Positions 52,156 through 61,722 are shown, counted from the stretch's first letter. The stretch is 64,000 bases of DNA from SKUL01 sp964487545 (GCA_964487545.1 CAZARI010000005.1:1-64000), one strand, 5' to 3'. Notes: generated by a model from the sequence alone, not told the origin. A program made the numbers and translations.

Positions 52156-53223
52156 ATGGTCTTATTAATTGTCTATCTTTTATTGGCGCTGCTGGTGTCC
52201 TTTATATGCTCTGTTGTTGAGTCGGCACTATTATCAACCCCCAACACCTACCTGCTCACCAAACAGGAAGAAAACCGGGCTTGGGTAGATGTTTTTATAG
52301 AATACAAAAAAGATATCGATCGGCCGCTATCGGCGATCCTTACCCTCAACACGATGGCGCACACCGTTGGTGCCGCAGGAGTGGGAGCCCAGGCTACTGC
52401 CATTTTTGGCGAAGCCTATTTTGGTTTGATTTCAGTGATACTGACCCTGTTAATTCTCGTTCTCAGCGAAATCATTCCCAAAACCATTGGTGCCAGATAC
52501 TGGCGGGCAATGGCGCCTTCTACACCCTACATTGTGCGCTCCATGATTGTGGTAACCTACCCCTTGGTTTTGATGTTGGGTTGGATTACGCGGTTTTTTG
52601 CCGGTGAAGGAGAAGCTTCTACCAGCCGCGAAGAAATTGCAGCTTTGACCAGAGTCGGTGCGGCAGAGGGTATTTTTAACAAAAGCGAAAACCTCATCAT
52701 CCAAAATGTGCTCATGCTGCGCAATGTGAAAGTACGCGAGATCATGACCCCGCGAATTGTGGTGTCGATGGCTCCAGAAACCACCACCATTAAAACCTTT
52801 CTCAGCGATAAACGCTACATGAATTTTTCACGAATCCCCGTGTTTCAGGGTGGCACCGATAATATTACGGGCTATGTGCTGCGACAAGACGCCTTTGAAA
52901 AAATAACTCAAGAGGACAGCGATGCACTGACCCTGCGTGACCTGAAGCGCGACATCGTGGTCGTTCCCGATATAAAACCGGTTTTTGGAGTTTGGCAGAT
53001 GTTGCTCGAACGAAAAGAACATATTGCCGCCATTGTGGATGAATACGGTGGGTTTTCGGGAATCGTCACCATGGAAGACATTATCGAAACCATTCTCGGT
53101 CTGGAAATTATCGACGAAAAAGACTCCGAGGCCGATATGCAGGAATACGCCCGCAAACGGTGGGAAACAAAACAGGCCAAGTTCAACGTGTTCAGTCAGC
53201 ATGATGTGGACCGTGACGAATAG
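52156..53223 (+). CDS. CNNM/CorC-like transporter (DUF21 and CBS pair)
   Basis: A 355-residue protein: DUF21 membrane domain with four helices (about 1-150, SALLSTPNTYLLTKQEEN and LVLSEIIPKTIGARY), a linker (TSREEIAALTRVGAAEGIFNKSE) and two CBS repeats (REIMTPRIVVSMAPETTTIK; DEYGGFSGIVTMEDIIETILG). The usual C-terminal CorC_HlyC domain is missing: the protein ends about 40 residues after the second CBS. Relatives move Mg2+ or Co2+. Confidence 0.9.
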   Translation: MVLLIVYLLLALLVSFICSVVESALLSTPNTYLLTKQEENRAWVDVFIEYKKDIDRPLSAILTLNTMAHTVGAAGVGAQATAIFGEAYFGLISVILTLLILVLSEIIPKTIGARYWRAMAPSTPYIVRSMIVVTYPLVLMLGWITRFFAGEGEASTSREEIAALTRVGAAEGIFNKSENLIIQNVLMLRNVKVREIMTPRIVVSMAPETTTIKTFLSDKRYMNFSRIPVFQGGTDNITGYVLRQDAFEKITQEDSDALTLRDLKRDIVVVPDIKPVFGVWQMLLERKEHIAAIVDEYGGFSGIVTMEDIIETILGLEIIDEKDSEADMQEYARKRWETKQAKFNVFSQHDVDRDE

Positions 53224-53329
53224 TGCGGATTTAATAAATAGAAATACTGGATTAGTTTTCCCAATAGCACAGTAATTCATAAAGTGATGCAAAATCGATG
53301 AGGTGGTGACAGGGATCGATTAATAGGAT

Positions 53330-54556
53330 TTAGTCTTTCGCTCCATAAACCTTCGTGTCCCGCAACTGCGGAGCGTTCACATCATACACCCTTCTGGTAA
53401 TCATGATTTTTCCGTCAACCGGCGTAAATCGCCTAAAGCCCATTAGGTGCAGCCGATCGCGGATTTCGTAATAGCGTTTTTCTTCAATCAATAGGGTGTG
53501 TTCATCGTTGGGATGCAACTCCACACCGGGCAGATTCAGCAAGTATTCGTCGTTTCGTTCGCGTCGCATACCTTCAGATAAGTCAAGCCATTCCTTGCTT
53601 TTTTCAGTCACAATAAAAAAACCATCATCGCCCTGTGGTTGATACAGCGGCATAAATATGTTTCCGGCTTCGGGTGCTTTCACCGGTCCGTTGATGTCAT
53701 CAGCGAGGTGTTCGCCTTTTGCAATCGGGTCAAAAGTGTGGTAGCCGGGTCGCATAACAAACCGATCTGCCGGCGTAATTTCATGGTGATAAACCAGATC
53801 GTAAATTTTATGCTGACCTGAATTGGCCGCCGATAGATGTGCAAAATGCCGGTCAAAATCCGAAATCTGTTTGTCGTCAATACAACCAATCACAGATAAA
53901 ATATACCAGATAAAAGCCTCCTGATTGTCCACTGAGGATGCTGCGAAATGTTCGCCTGCTTCAAAGGCTACTCCCGTCAACCCCATTTCGTTCACGTAAT
54001 TCATAAAGGTGCCTTTGGTTTGCTCGTCGAATCCCACCACCGTGGGTACCGGCACCTGCATGGCGATTCGCCGGTTGCGGATGGTGTCGCTAATGGCACA
54101 AAAAGGTGGACTTTCGGATGATGTGGTGTGTAGGTCAAAAACAAAAATTTCGCCTTTGGCCCGACCAATGACCGTGCGCAGAAGCTCAATCAACTCCTGC
54201 TGTTCCTTTTTTTCGTGTCCGCTGATTCCATCTTCCTCCGACATAAATCCCAATTTCTTTAATCGAGGGGGTATCCACCCGCGGTTCAGGTCGTTGTCGA
54301 TAAAACGAACCCCCTCACGCAAAGCGCGCAGATTTCCCGAAAACGCAGCAATCAATTCACCATTCACCGGAATGTGCTGTTCTTCGATTTTTTCCAATAC
54401 GCGCTTTACGCCAAATACTCCGGAAGTTTCGTTGCCGTGTGTTCCACAAAGAAACAGGGCGGTAGCTCCTTGGTTTCCCTGCGAAATTCGCCCCAGAATG
54501 CGTTCAACTTTAATCGTTGTGTCTAATGCTTTGTGTGTTACTTGTACCATTTTCAT
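53330..54556 (-). CDS. Succinylglutamate desuccinylase/aspartoacylase-like metallopeptidase (M14)
   Basis: A 408-residue zinc hydrolase. His40 and Glu43 (GTHGNETSG) and His143 (FDLHTTSSES) are the metal ligands of the AstE/AspA family; FIDNDLNRGW (85-94) carries the substrate arginine. The C-terminal part (about 290-408) is a second domain seen in long bacterial members. It cleaves an acylated amino acid or small peptide. It overlaps the GCS2-CBS gene by 47 bases, so the ligase and hydrolase are tightly coupled. Confidence 0.85.
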   Translation of the reverse strand: MKMVQVTHKALDTTIKVERILGRISQGNQGATALFLCGTHGNETSGVFGVKRVLEKIEEQHIPVNGELIAAFSGNLRALREGVRFIDNDLNRGWIPPRLKKLGFMSEEDGISGHEKKEQQELIELLRTVIGRAKGEIFVFDLHTTSSESPPFCAISDTIRNRRIAMQVPVPTVVGFDEQTKGTFMNYVNEMGLTGVAFEAGEHFAASSVDNQEAFIWYILSVIGCIDDKQISDFDRHFAHLSAANSGQHKIYDLVYHHEITPADRFVMRPGYHTFDPIAKGEHLADDINGPVKAPEAGNIFMPLYQPQGDDGFFIVTEKSKEWLDLSEGMRRERNDEYLLNLPGVELHPNDEHTLLIEEKRYYEIRDRLHLMGFRRFTPVDGKIMITRRVYDVNAPQLRDTKVYGAKD

Positions 54557-56480
54557 TTATCCATTCGTGCAGCAGAAATTCGGCAACCTTCATCATGTCG
54601 TATTCGGTGACGATTCCCACCAGCTTGTTATTGTATTTAATGGGCAGACATTTGACATCTTCCCTTTTCATTATTTCAATAGCTTGCATTACAGTGGTTT
54701 CGGGACCAATGGAAAGCGGATCTTTCTGCATCACATCCTTAACAACCAGCACACTGCTATTGGGTTGGGTGTTTTCCAGCAATTGCTGCAACAGCACCGC
54801 CCGTGTAACCATACCTTTTAATTCTCCTTTTTTGTTGGCCACCGGAATGTGTTCGAGGTTCTTTTTCATCATTCTAAAAACAGTCTGATCCCAGAGGTCA
54901 TCCTCGTTGACCGAAAAAATGTCGGTGGTCATTATTTGTCCAACGGTGGAGAACACATTTACTTTCAATTCATCCTCATCAGGCATCGTCCACTCATGCA
55001 CCGGCTTTCCAATCAGTTGCCGTTTGAGCATGGCCGCGGTTAGCACCACATTTTTACTGTCGGTAGAGCGGATGTGAGCCATTTTAGACCACGCATCGAA
55101 TTGCCATTGCGATCCGGTTTGCCCATTGCGCACGCGTCGTTCAATAATTTCGAGGTATTCGTCCATCTCCTCTTTTTGGATTGATGCCTTTTCTAAACCT
55201 TCACGTGCAATGGGCAGCAGCTCGATGAGTAAGAGATCATCGGCCGAAATTTTCTCTCCGTTAAGCCACCTGAAATGCGTGTCGAGTCCGTAGCGGGCGG
55301 CTTTCAGAATGTTGTTTTTAGCGTCTTCAAACTTCATTTTAGACGCGATATCGTTGTACTTTTCGGGCATTCCGTGCATGAGTCCAACCCAAAAAGCGGT
55401 ATTGGCCATTTCGTCTTTGATGGTTGGGCCGGAGGGAAGCAATCGGTTTTCGATTCGTAAGTGTGGGTTGCCATCGAGCACACCGTAACACGCGCGCGTC
55501 CACCGGTAAATGGAGCTGTTAAATACATTTAGATTTCGGAGGTGGTGACCCATGTTTTCTGAATCGTTTTCACTGGGCTGTTGACCATCGTATTCGAGGA
55601 ATATTTTAAACTTGGCGAGATCATCTTCAAATATCTCTATCACAGAATCTTTTACCCATTCATGTCCGAAAGGAACGCGCAGATGGGCCTCACGTAAATA
55701 ATCGCTGTTTTCGCGCGTGTCGATGGCCTGCTGAAAAACGGCGATGCGCGTTTCGTGCCACAATCGTTTGCCAAGGAGAATGGCCGAATTGGTACCGGCA
55801 GCCAGAACCGGAGCCGCTATGGCCTGAGCAAAGTTGTACTTGCCCACAAACTCGTCGGGATTGAGTTGATAGTGAATCTGAAAACTGGTGTTGCAGGCCT
55901 CAAACATGTTCGAGAAATCGGCCGTGCTCAGGTCGTCCACTCCGCTGATGCGAATGGGATAGTGTTTTTGCTTGAGCCACTGCATGGCAGCAATCATTGC
56001 TCGCGATCTTTCGTTTGGCGTAAGGTTGTCCAAATCGAGATCCATTTTGCGAATGGTGGGCAGAATACCGGTCAGGATCAACTCGTAGTCCTCGTTAAAT
56101 GTTTTGCTTCTACGGCGTGCGGTGTCAATCGCCTGTGTTAGTTCGGCTTCCATGGCAGAAAAACAACGGCCAGTCAATACTTGCGGTGTCAGGTTAATTT
56201 CCAGATTGTATTGTGCCAGCTCGGTGGTGAATTTGGGGTCGTCAATGCCTTTCAAAAAATCTTGAATCAACGGAATCGGACGATATCCTTCGTCGATGAA
56301 AACCAATTCTTGTTCTGCCCCGATTCGTGGTGTTTCGCGATTCAGATCACCATTCTCAATCATCTCCTGTAGCTTTTTCAAATCCTGTAGAATCAGATTA
56401 AAAGCCCGCTTCTGATCTTCTGGTTCCGTGACGAATTTTACGCTTTTCGCGCCCATAGACAACGTGTTATCATTTTCCAT
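54510..56480 (-). CDS. GCS2-type carboxylate-amine ligase fused to a CBS pair
   Basis: 656 residues. About 1-480: glutamate-cysteine ligase family 2 fold (RIGAEQELVFID, YNLEINLTPQVL, CNTSFQIHYQLNP, PHLRIENRLLPSGPT). About 510-650: two CBS repeats (VGQIMTTDIFSVNEDD; VKDVMQKDPLSIGPETTV). GCS2 proteins make gamma-glutamyl or similar amide bonds; the CBS pair should bind an adenylate and sense energy state. The substrates are unknown. With the AstE-like hydrolase it makes a two-gene unit that could build and cut one small metabolite. Confidence 0.88.
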   Translation of the reverse strand: MENDNTLSMGAKSVKFVTEPEDQKRAFNLILQDLKKLQEMIENGDLNRETPRIGAEQELVFIDEGYRPIPLIQDFLKGIDDPKFTTELAQYNLEINLTPQVLTGRCFSAMEAELTQAIDTARRRSKTFNEDYELILTGILPTIRKMDLDLDNLTPNERSRAMIAAMQWLKQKHYPIRISGVDDLSTADFSNMFEACNTSFQIHYQLNPDEFVGKYNFAQAIAAPVLAAGTNSAILLGKRLWHETRIAVFQQAIDTRENSDYLREAHLRVPFGHEWVKDSVIEIFEDDLAKFKIFLEYDGQQPSENDSENMGHHLRNLNVFNSSIYRWTRACYGVLDGNPHLRIENRLLPSGPTIKDEMANTAFWVGLMHGMPEKYNDIASKMKFEDAKNNILKAARYGLDTHFRWLNGEKISADDLLLIELLPIAREGLEKASIQKEEMDEYLEIIERRVRNGQTGSQWQFDAWSKMAHIRSTDSKNVVLTAAMLKRQLIGKPVHEWTMPDEDELKVNVFSTVGQIMTTDIFSVNEDDLWDQTVFRMMKKNLEHIPVANKKGELKGMVTRAVLLQQLLENTQPNSSVLVVKDVMQKDPLSIGPETTVMQAIEIMKREDVKCLPIKYNNKLVGIVTEYDMMKVAEFLLHEWINENGTSNTQSIRHND

Positions 56481-56718
56481 TTATCATCTAAAAGCTATGC
56501 CAATCGGTTTTTTTGGCTATGAATCAAGGTGTTAGTTGTGACGGAGGCCAGGCCTTTGCACGGTATCTCAGCAGTAGTGGTACGTTTTGGGGAAAATTAT
56601 GCGCAGTTTCGCGGTGAACAACAAAGTTTAAAAAGACCACTTGCTGTGCAACCAGTCTTTTCTTTATATTTTGTAGTCCAATAGAATCGAGATTGAAAAT
56701 TTTCAAAAAATATACTTA

Positions 56719-57750
56719 ATGATGACACCCAGCACCAAAGCGTTTATCGAAGCATTGCCAAAAGCCGAACTACATCTGCACATCGAAGGTTCGTTTGAGC
56801 CCGAATTGATGTTTGAAATTGCCGAACGCAACCAAAAGAAAATTCCTTTTCGCTCGGTTGAGGAGGTAAAACAGGCTTATAAATTCAATAACCTACAAGA
56901 GTTCCTCGATATCTATTACGCTGGAGCCAATGTGTTGCTTAAAGAGCAGGACTTTTACGACCTGACCATGGCCTACCTTCAAAAAGTGAAATCGGAGAAT
57001 CTAGTGCATACCGAAGTGTTTTTCGATCCGCAAACCCACACCGACAGAGGTGTTCCGTTTGATGTGGTGATCAATGGAATCCATCAGGCGCTGGATGACG
57101 GCCGAAAGGAGCTCGGTATTTCCTATCGGTTGATCATGTCTTTTTTGCGACACCTTGACGAAGCCTCGGCGTTTAACACCTTGCAACAGGCCCGGCCATA
57201 CCGATCGCTGATTGAGGGTGTGGGATTGGATTCGTCCGAGTTGGGTAATCCGCCCTCCAAATTTCAGCGGGTATTTGCTGCTGCGGCGGATGAAGGCTAT
57301 AAGCTCGTTGCTCATGCCGGTGAAGAAGGACCGGCAGAATATATTTACGAGGCGCTCGACCTGCTCAAGATCTGCCGAATCGATCACGGAAACCGCTCGC
57401 TGGATGACCCCCAACTGGTGAAACGCCTGATTAAAGAAGGTATGGCATTAACGCTGTGCCCCTTGTCTAATAAGGCCCTGCAAGTGGTTCCCGATCTGAG
57501 CAATCACCCGGTAAAGTCCATGATGGATCAGGGAATGTTGGTGACCATCAATTCTGACGATCCGGCGTACTTTGGCGGGTATATGAACGCCAACTATTTT
57601 GCCGTTGCCGAAGCACTCGATTTATCGCGCGAAGACATCGCCGAACTGGCCCGAAACGCTTTTCGCGCAAGTTGGTTGAGCAATGAAGAAAAAGAAATGC
57701 GAATCCGCGAGGTAGATTTGTGTTTGGACACCCACGCGGCAACTGCGTAA
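56719..57750 (+). CDS. Adenine deaminase, adenosine-deaminase fold
   Basis: A 343-residue zinc deaminase. His19-x-His21 (AELHLHIEGS), His199 and Glu202 (HAGEEG), His223 (RIDHG) and Asp280-Asp281 (INSDDPAYFGGY) complete the site. The segments HAGEEGPAEYIYEALDLL, RIDHG and NSDDPAYFGGYM are those of the adenine deaminase (Aah1-like) branch rather than of adenosine deaminase. It converts adenine to hypoxanthine in purine salvage. Two ATGs stand in tandem at 56719. The next gene follows after four bases. Confidence 0.85.
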   Translation: MMTPSTKAFIEALPKAELHLHIEGSFEPELMFEIAERNQKKIPFRSVEEVKQAYKFNNLQEFLDIYYAGANVLLKEQDFYDLTMAYLQKVKSENLVHTEVFFDPQTHTDRGVPFDVVINGIHQALDDGRKELGISYRLIMSFLRHLDEASAFNTLQQARPYRSLIEGVGLDSSELGNPPSKFQRVFAAAADEGYKLVAHAGEEGPAEYIYEALDLLKICRIDHGNRSLDDPQLVKRLIKEGMALTLCPLSNKALQVVPDLSNHPVKSMMDQGMLVTINSDDPAYFGGYMNANYFAVAEALDLSREDIAELARNAFRASWLSNEEKEMRIREVDLCLDTHAATA

Positions 57751-57754
57751 ACCA

Positions 57755-58816
57755 ATGGAATGGCTGCTCATCATCCTGTGGGTGCTATCGGGTCTTGCTG
57801 TGCTGATGACCCTAACACCACTGCTCAAATGGGATGTTTGGTGGGTGCGCGTTTTTGATTTTCCACGGTTGCAAATAGCTGCGCTGCAATTAACCTTGCT
57901 GGTGGCGATGTTGTTTTTTGCCGATGATTCGACCTTGCAGTGGTGGTATATTTTGTGGTTGATGCTGGCCGCCGGCTCGGTGTATCAGATGCTCAAAATT
58001 TTCCGCTACACGCCGCTCGCTCCGGTGCAGGTCAAAAAGTTTCGCGGCTCGGCCGGAGACAATGCCATCGCCTTATTGGTGAGCAATGTTTTGAGTTCCA
58101 ATAGAAAATCCGATCTGCTGTTGCAGGCCATCCGGCGCGAAAATCCCGATCTGGTGCTCACACTCGAGTCGGATCAGTGGTGGGAAAATCAACTCAGTGT
58201 GCTGCAAAACGAATATCCGCATTGCGTGGAAGTTCCGCTCGAAAACCGCTACGGTATGCACCTCTATTCAAAACTCGAATTGGAAAACCCAACGGTAAAA
58301 TTCTTGCTCGAAGAGGACGTTCCTTCGATTCACACACGAGTAAAACTTCGATCGGGCCGATCCGTTCGCATGCACTGTTTACATCCAAAGCCCCCCAGTC
58401 CCACCGAAAGTAAAAGCGCCACCAATCGCGACGCCGAGTTGCTGATTGTGGCGCGAGAAGTAGAAGGACGAGAGGAGAGTATCCTCGTATTTGGCGATTT
58501 AAATGACGTGGCCTGGTCGTACACAACGCGCCTGTTTCAAAAGATCAGCAATCTGCTCGATCCGCGTATTGGCCGTGGGTTTTTCAACACTTTTAACGCA
58601 AATCATCTGCTGTTGCGTTGGCCGCTCGACCATATTTTTCACTCGTCCGATTTTGCGCTGATCGATATTCGACGACTCGAACATATCGGCTCCGACCATT
58701 TTCCAATTTACGCCAAACTCTGCTACCATCCGGATGTAGAAAGCCGGCACGACGAACCCGATGCCGATCGCGAAGAGGAGCGCGAAGCCGCGGAAAAAAT
58801 GGCGAAAGCAAAATGA
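57755..58816 (+). CDS. Membrane-anchored endonuclease/exonuclease/phosphatase family protein
   Basis: 353 residues with two or three N-terminal helices (about 3-20, 38-56 and 60-78), then an EEP domain: LLVSNVLSSNRKSDLLLQAI, LTLESDQWW, FGDLNDVAWS, PLDHIFHS and GSDHFPIYAKL give the metal-binding Asn, Glu, Asp and His. The charged end (DEPDADREEEREAAEKMAK) is unusual. The substrate could be a phospholipid or nucleic acid; unknown. Probably co-transcribed with adenine deaminase. Confidence 0.88.
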   Translation: MEWLLIILWVLSGLAVLMTLTPLLKWDVWWVRVFDFPRLQIAALQLTLLVAMLFFADDSTLQWWYILWLMLAAGSVYQMLKIFRYTPLAPVQVKKFRGSAGDNAIALLVSNVLSSNRKSDLLLQAIRRENPDLVLTLESDQWWENQLSVLQNEYPHCVEVPLENRYGMHLYSKLELENPTVKFLLEEDVPSIHTRVKLRSGRSVRMHCLHPKPPSPTESKSATNRDAELLIVAREVEGREESILVFGDLNDVAWSYTTRLFQKISNLLDPRIGRGFFNTFNANHLLLRWPLDHIFHSSDFALIDIRRLEHIGSDHFPIYAKLCYHPDVESRHDEPDADREEEREAAEKMAKAK

Positions 58817-58938
58817 TGATTTCTCACTGAAACAGCATGACCCAAAGGCTGAAATGCGTATTTTCAGGAGATGAAACAGAAGAACAAGGTGGAAGACACC
58901 GTGGACGGCACAGCGGTGAAAATTTATTCGTGTAGCTT

Positions 58939-60090
58939 ATGAAATCAGGCTCGGAAAGTAGGGGCAGAAGATGGACGCCACCGGCCATTGCTGCTGTGGT
59001 GGGTATTGTTATGTTGCTGATTATAGGTTTGGTATATGATGTTTTTTTGAGAGATCGGGTTATCGAACTTTCCGAAGAAAAACTGTCGGAGCTGCTGAAC
59101 ATGAATGTGAAATTTGACCATTATGAATTTATCGATGGCGCTTCACTCGAAGTCAGTGGGCTGCACATTGAGTCGCCGTATGCAAGGGAAGATTATCAAC
59201 AAGTGAACGACTACCATACCGATTGGATTAGCGCCAGAATTGGACGAATTCGTTTATCGGATTTCAGCTACGAGCGCCTGATCAAAAACAGCGAATGTTC
59301 GGCGTCCAAGGTCATTATCGACTCGGTGACCGTGCAGGTTTATCGCGATAAAACCATTCCCAATCCGCCCTTTGTGCACAAAGAACTGCCGGCATCTCTA
59401 TTGCGCGCCATTGGTGGCTCGGTGAGCGTTGATACTATTTTGATCAGCCACGTCAATATTGTGTATGAAGAGCGTACCCATCACTCCGAAAAACCCGGCA
59501 AAATTTCATTCAACAACCTCTCGGCCGAGTGCTATCACCTCACCAACGACGCCGAACGCCTGGCGCTCAACCCGTATTTTGTGATCACCGGCAGGGCTAA
59601 CGTGCAGGATAAGGCACAGCTCACTGCCAACATCCGTTTTGACCTGAGCAGCGAAAATGATGCATTTACCATGACGGCCAGCGCGCAACCTTTTGATGCG
59701 CAGATCCTCAATCCTGTGATTACAGGCGTTTTGCCTGCACGCATCACCGGTGGTGCTGTGAAAGCACTGCAAATAGAGGTTGACGCCAACGATGATCGCG
59801 CCACTGGGACTTTGGTATTTGAGTATTCGGGAATGCAGTTCGAACTGCTCGATACCGACGGCGAGTCGAAGTCGTGGCTGGTCAATTTGGCCGGCAAAGC
59901 CATGACGCGAAACGAAAATTTACGTTCCGAAAACAACTTTCGTGAGGGAGTGGTTGATTTTAGCCGCCGCAAAGACCGCTTTATCTTTAACTACTGGTGG
60001 AACAGCCTAAAAAGCGGAATTGTGGATGTGATGGTGAGCGACGCGGGAAAGTTGCTGAAATTAGATGAGAAGGCTGCAGCCACAGATTAA
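58939..60090 (+). CDS. Single-pass membrane protein, AsmA-like architecture
   Basis: 383 residues: a short basic N-terminus, one helix at about 16-36 (AIAAVVGIVMLLIIGLVYDVF), then a beta-rich periplasmic part. The start ELSEEKLSELLNMNVKFDHYEFIDGASLEVSGLHIESP resembles the repeat at the beginning of AsmA/DUF748 proteins, which bridge inner and outer membrane lipid flow. The match is weak. It lies upstream of a Mla operon, 0.85 kb away, which would fit such a role, but this is suggestion only. Confidence 0.5.
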   Translation: MKSGSESRGRRWTPPAIAAVVGIVMLLIIGLVYDVFLRDRVIELSEEKLSELLNMNVKFDHYEFIDGASLEVSGLHIESPYAREDYQQVNDYHTDWISARIGRIRLSDFSYERLIKNSECSASKVIIDSVTVQVYRDKTIPNPPFVHKELPASLLRAIGGSVSVDTILISHVNIVYEERTHHSEKPGKISFNNLSAECYHLTNDAERLALNPYFVITGRANVQDKAQLTANIRFDLSSENDAFTMTASAQPFDAQILNPVITGVLPARITGGAVKALQIEVDANDDRATGTLVFEYSGMQFELLDTDGESKSWLVNLAGKAMTRNENLRSENNFREGVVDFSRRKDRFIFNYWWNSLKSGIVDVMVSDAGKLLKLDEKAAATD

Positions 60091-60396
60091 GCCACAAGAG
60101 ATAAGTCAAACAAGCGACTTTAATAAAACTGCCAGTAAACCACGACATCAAAATCGCAGAAAACACCTTTATCGGTAATCTCGGTGGGGTGTCGTTGAGG
60201 TATTCGGGGCTAGCAGAAGTAGTGGTTTGGGGTGGGAAAGTGATGAAGGAGTAGTAAGCGCAGGGGGGTTGATCTGCCAGTACTTGGCTACCTGTAACTT
60301 TTACAAATCATCTTAAAAATGGTGTAATAGCCCTCAGGGAAAATTGCGTCAACTTTGAATATACAAGTTAACGTATTCATACTTAATCCTACTACG
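60091..60396. other. Intergenic, 306 bases, nothing firm
   Basis: G-rich sequence around 60182-60270 with no coding frame. TCAACTTTGAAT near 60349 is one base off the -7 consensus and could serve the 69-residue gene that follows. Confidence 0.4.
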
Positions 60397-60606
60397 ATGT
60401 CAAAAACAGACCGCACTCCACGCCCTGAGGCCTCCCGTTCGGGCAGAGATCAAAAAAACCCGGACAACGATCGCAATAAGCCTGCACCAGACCGACAACA
60501 GCGCGACCGTGAGAACCCCAGAAGCGAAAAAGAAACAGAACAAGCACACAATGAAAGCAACCGCGATCGTCAGGGGGGCGATCCGGCTTCACGACAAAGG
60601 CGATGA
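60397..60606 (+). CDS. Small, highly charged, probably disordered protein (69 residues)
   Basis: From ATG 60397 the frame reads MSKTDRTPRPEASRSGRDQK and ends GGDPASRQRR. It is almost free of hydrophobic residues and rich in Arg, Asp, Glu, Asn, Gln and Pro, so it should be unfolded. No family is recognised. It may be a stress-type protein or a chance frame; the biased but amino-acid-like composition and proper stop make a gene more likely than not. Confidence 0.45.
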   Translation: MSKTDRTPRPEASRSGRDQKNPDNDRNKPAPDRQQRDRENPRSEKETEQAHNESNRDRQGGDPASRQRR

Positions 60607-60678
60607 TTACTGAGGGTTGAAAACAGTGCGCGAAATGCGCCAAACGTGGCGATTTCGCTCACATTCTCGTCTTACATT

Positions 60679-60743
60679 AACAGCATGGTTTTACTGTATA
60701 ACTGATCTCCTGGGTCAGCAGTAAAATCGTGCTGTTTTTGTTT
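60679..60743 (+). terminator. Long hairpin with T tail upstream of mlaE
   Basis: AACAGCATGGTTTTACTG (60679-60696) and CAGTAAAATCGTGCTGTT (60719-60736) pair over 18 bases with two G-U pairs; within the loop CTGATC and GGTCAG pair again. TTTGTTT follows. It is a strong terminator of the small gene at 60397 or the end of a small RNA. Confidence 0.75.
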
Positions 60744-60764
60744 ACCTCCCTAAACTGTGATTTA

Positions 60765-60829
60765 TGTAACAGCCCCCAAAATTTATATAACAGCATTTTC
60801 TTCCTTTTTCTGCATTCTTGTATAACAGC
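60765..60829. repeat. Three TRTAACAGC repeats upstream of mlaE
   Basis: TGTAACAGC at 60765-60773, TATAACAGC at 60786-60794 and TATAACAGC at 60821-60829 are direct repeats with start spacings of 21 and 35 bases. A fourth TAACAGC at 60678 begins the hairpin. They are 115-180 bases before mlaE and could be operator sites. The rest of the 60744-60944 gap shows no -7 box. Confidence 0.45.
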
Positions 60830-60944
60830 CGCCCTCAGCAGATGCTCAGGCCTTTTTCAATAAGCAAAAAAACAAACGCTGATTGGGGGTACGATGTAAA
60901 GCCAAATCGTAATGCACCACCAAAAAGGAGGCTGAAGCATTTTA

Positions 60945-61721
60945 ATGAAAGTAGAAACAAAAATACCAGAATCGGTCTCGGGGTTCTTCCTTGAAGTGGG
61001 CAGTATATCGCGGTTTACCTTTCGGTTTTTAACGCAATGGTACCGCCGCCCGTGGGAGCTGTCTGAAATTGTCCGGCAAGCTTATCTCATCGGCTATCAA
61101 TCGCTGGGACTGGTACTCATCACCTCGTTCATTATGGGCGTAGTACTCACCATTCAGTCGCGGCCCACTTTGGCCCATTTTGGTGCAGAATCTTGGTTGC
61201 CGGGCATGGTGTCTGTGTCCATAGTTCGCGAAATTGGCCCCATCATCACAGCCCTGATCTGCGCCGGAAAAGTTGGCTCCGGCATCGGCGCCGAACTGGC
61301 ATCCATGAAGGTCACCGAGCAAATCGACGCGATGGAAGTTTCCGGCATCAATCCGTTCAAATACATTGTCAGCACCCGGGTTATCGCCGCCACACTAATG
61401 CTGCCGGTGCTGGTGGTTTTTTCTGATGCCATCGGATTGTTTGGCTCATTTGTCGGTGTTAATATTCAATCGGATATGGGCTTCCGCTTTTTCATCGCAC
61501 AGGCCATGGCTGCGCTCGATTTTATAGATGTATTTCCAGCTTTTATAAAAAGCTTCTTTTTCGGTCTGGCCATAGGAATTATCTCATGCTACAAAGGATA
61601 CACCTCCAATAAAGGCACCGAAGGGGTGGGGCTGGCAGCCAATTCAGCAGTTGTATTAAGCCTGTTGTGCGTTTTTATTATTGACTTGGTAGCCGTTCAA
61701 TTAGCTAGTTTTTTTGAATGA
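60945..61721 (+). CDS. mlaE: MlaE-type ABC transporter permease
   Basis: A 258-residue permease of the lipid-transport (MCE) system. MGVVLTIQSRPTLAHFGAESWLPGMVSVSIVREIGPIITALICAGKVGSGIGAELASMKVTEQIDA is the MlaE core, written in part here by its key words: REIGP, GKVGSGIGAEL, MKVTEQIDAM. There are about five or six helices. It works with MlaF and MlaD to move phospholipids between the membranes. Its stop lies one base before the mlaF start at 61723. Confidence 0.93.
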   Translation: MKVETKIPESVSGFFLEVGSISRFTFRFLTQWYRRPWELSEIVRQAYLIGYQSLGLVLITSFIMGVVLTIQSRPTLAHFGAESWLPGMVSVSIVREIGPIITALICAGKVGSGIGAELASMKVTEQIDAMEVSGINPFKYIVSTRVIAATLMLPVLVVFSDAIGLFGSFVGVNIQSDMGFRFFIAQAMAALDFIDVFPAFIKSFFFGLAIGIISCYKGYTSNKGTEGVGLAANSAVVLSLLCVFIIDLVAVQLASFFE

Positions 61722-61722
61722 G

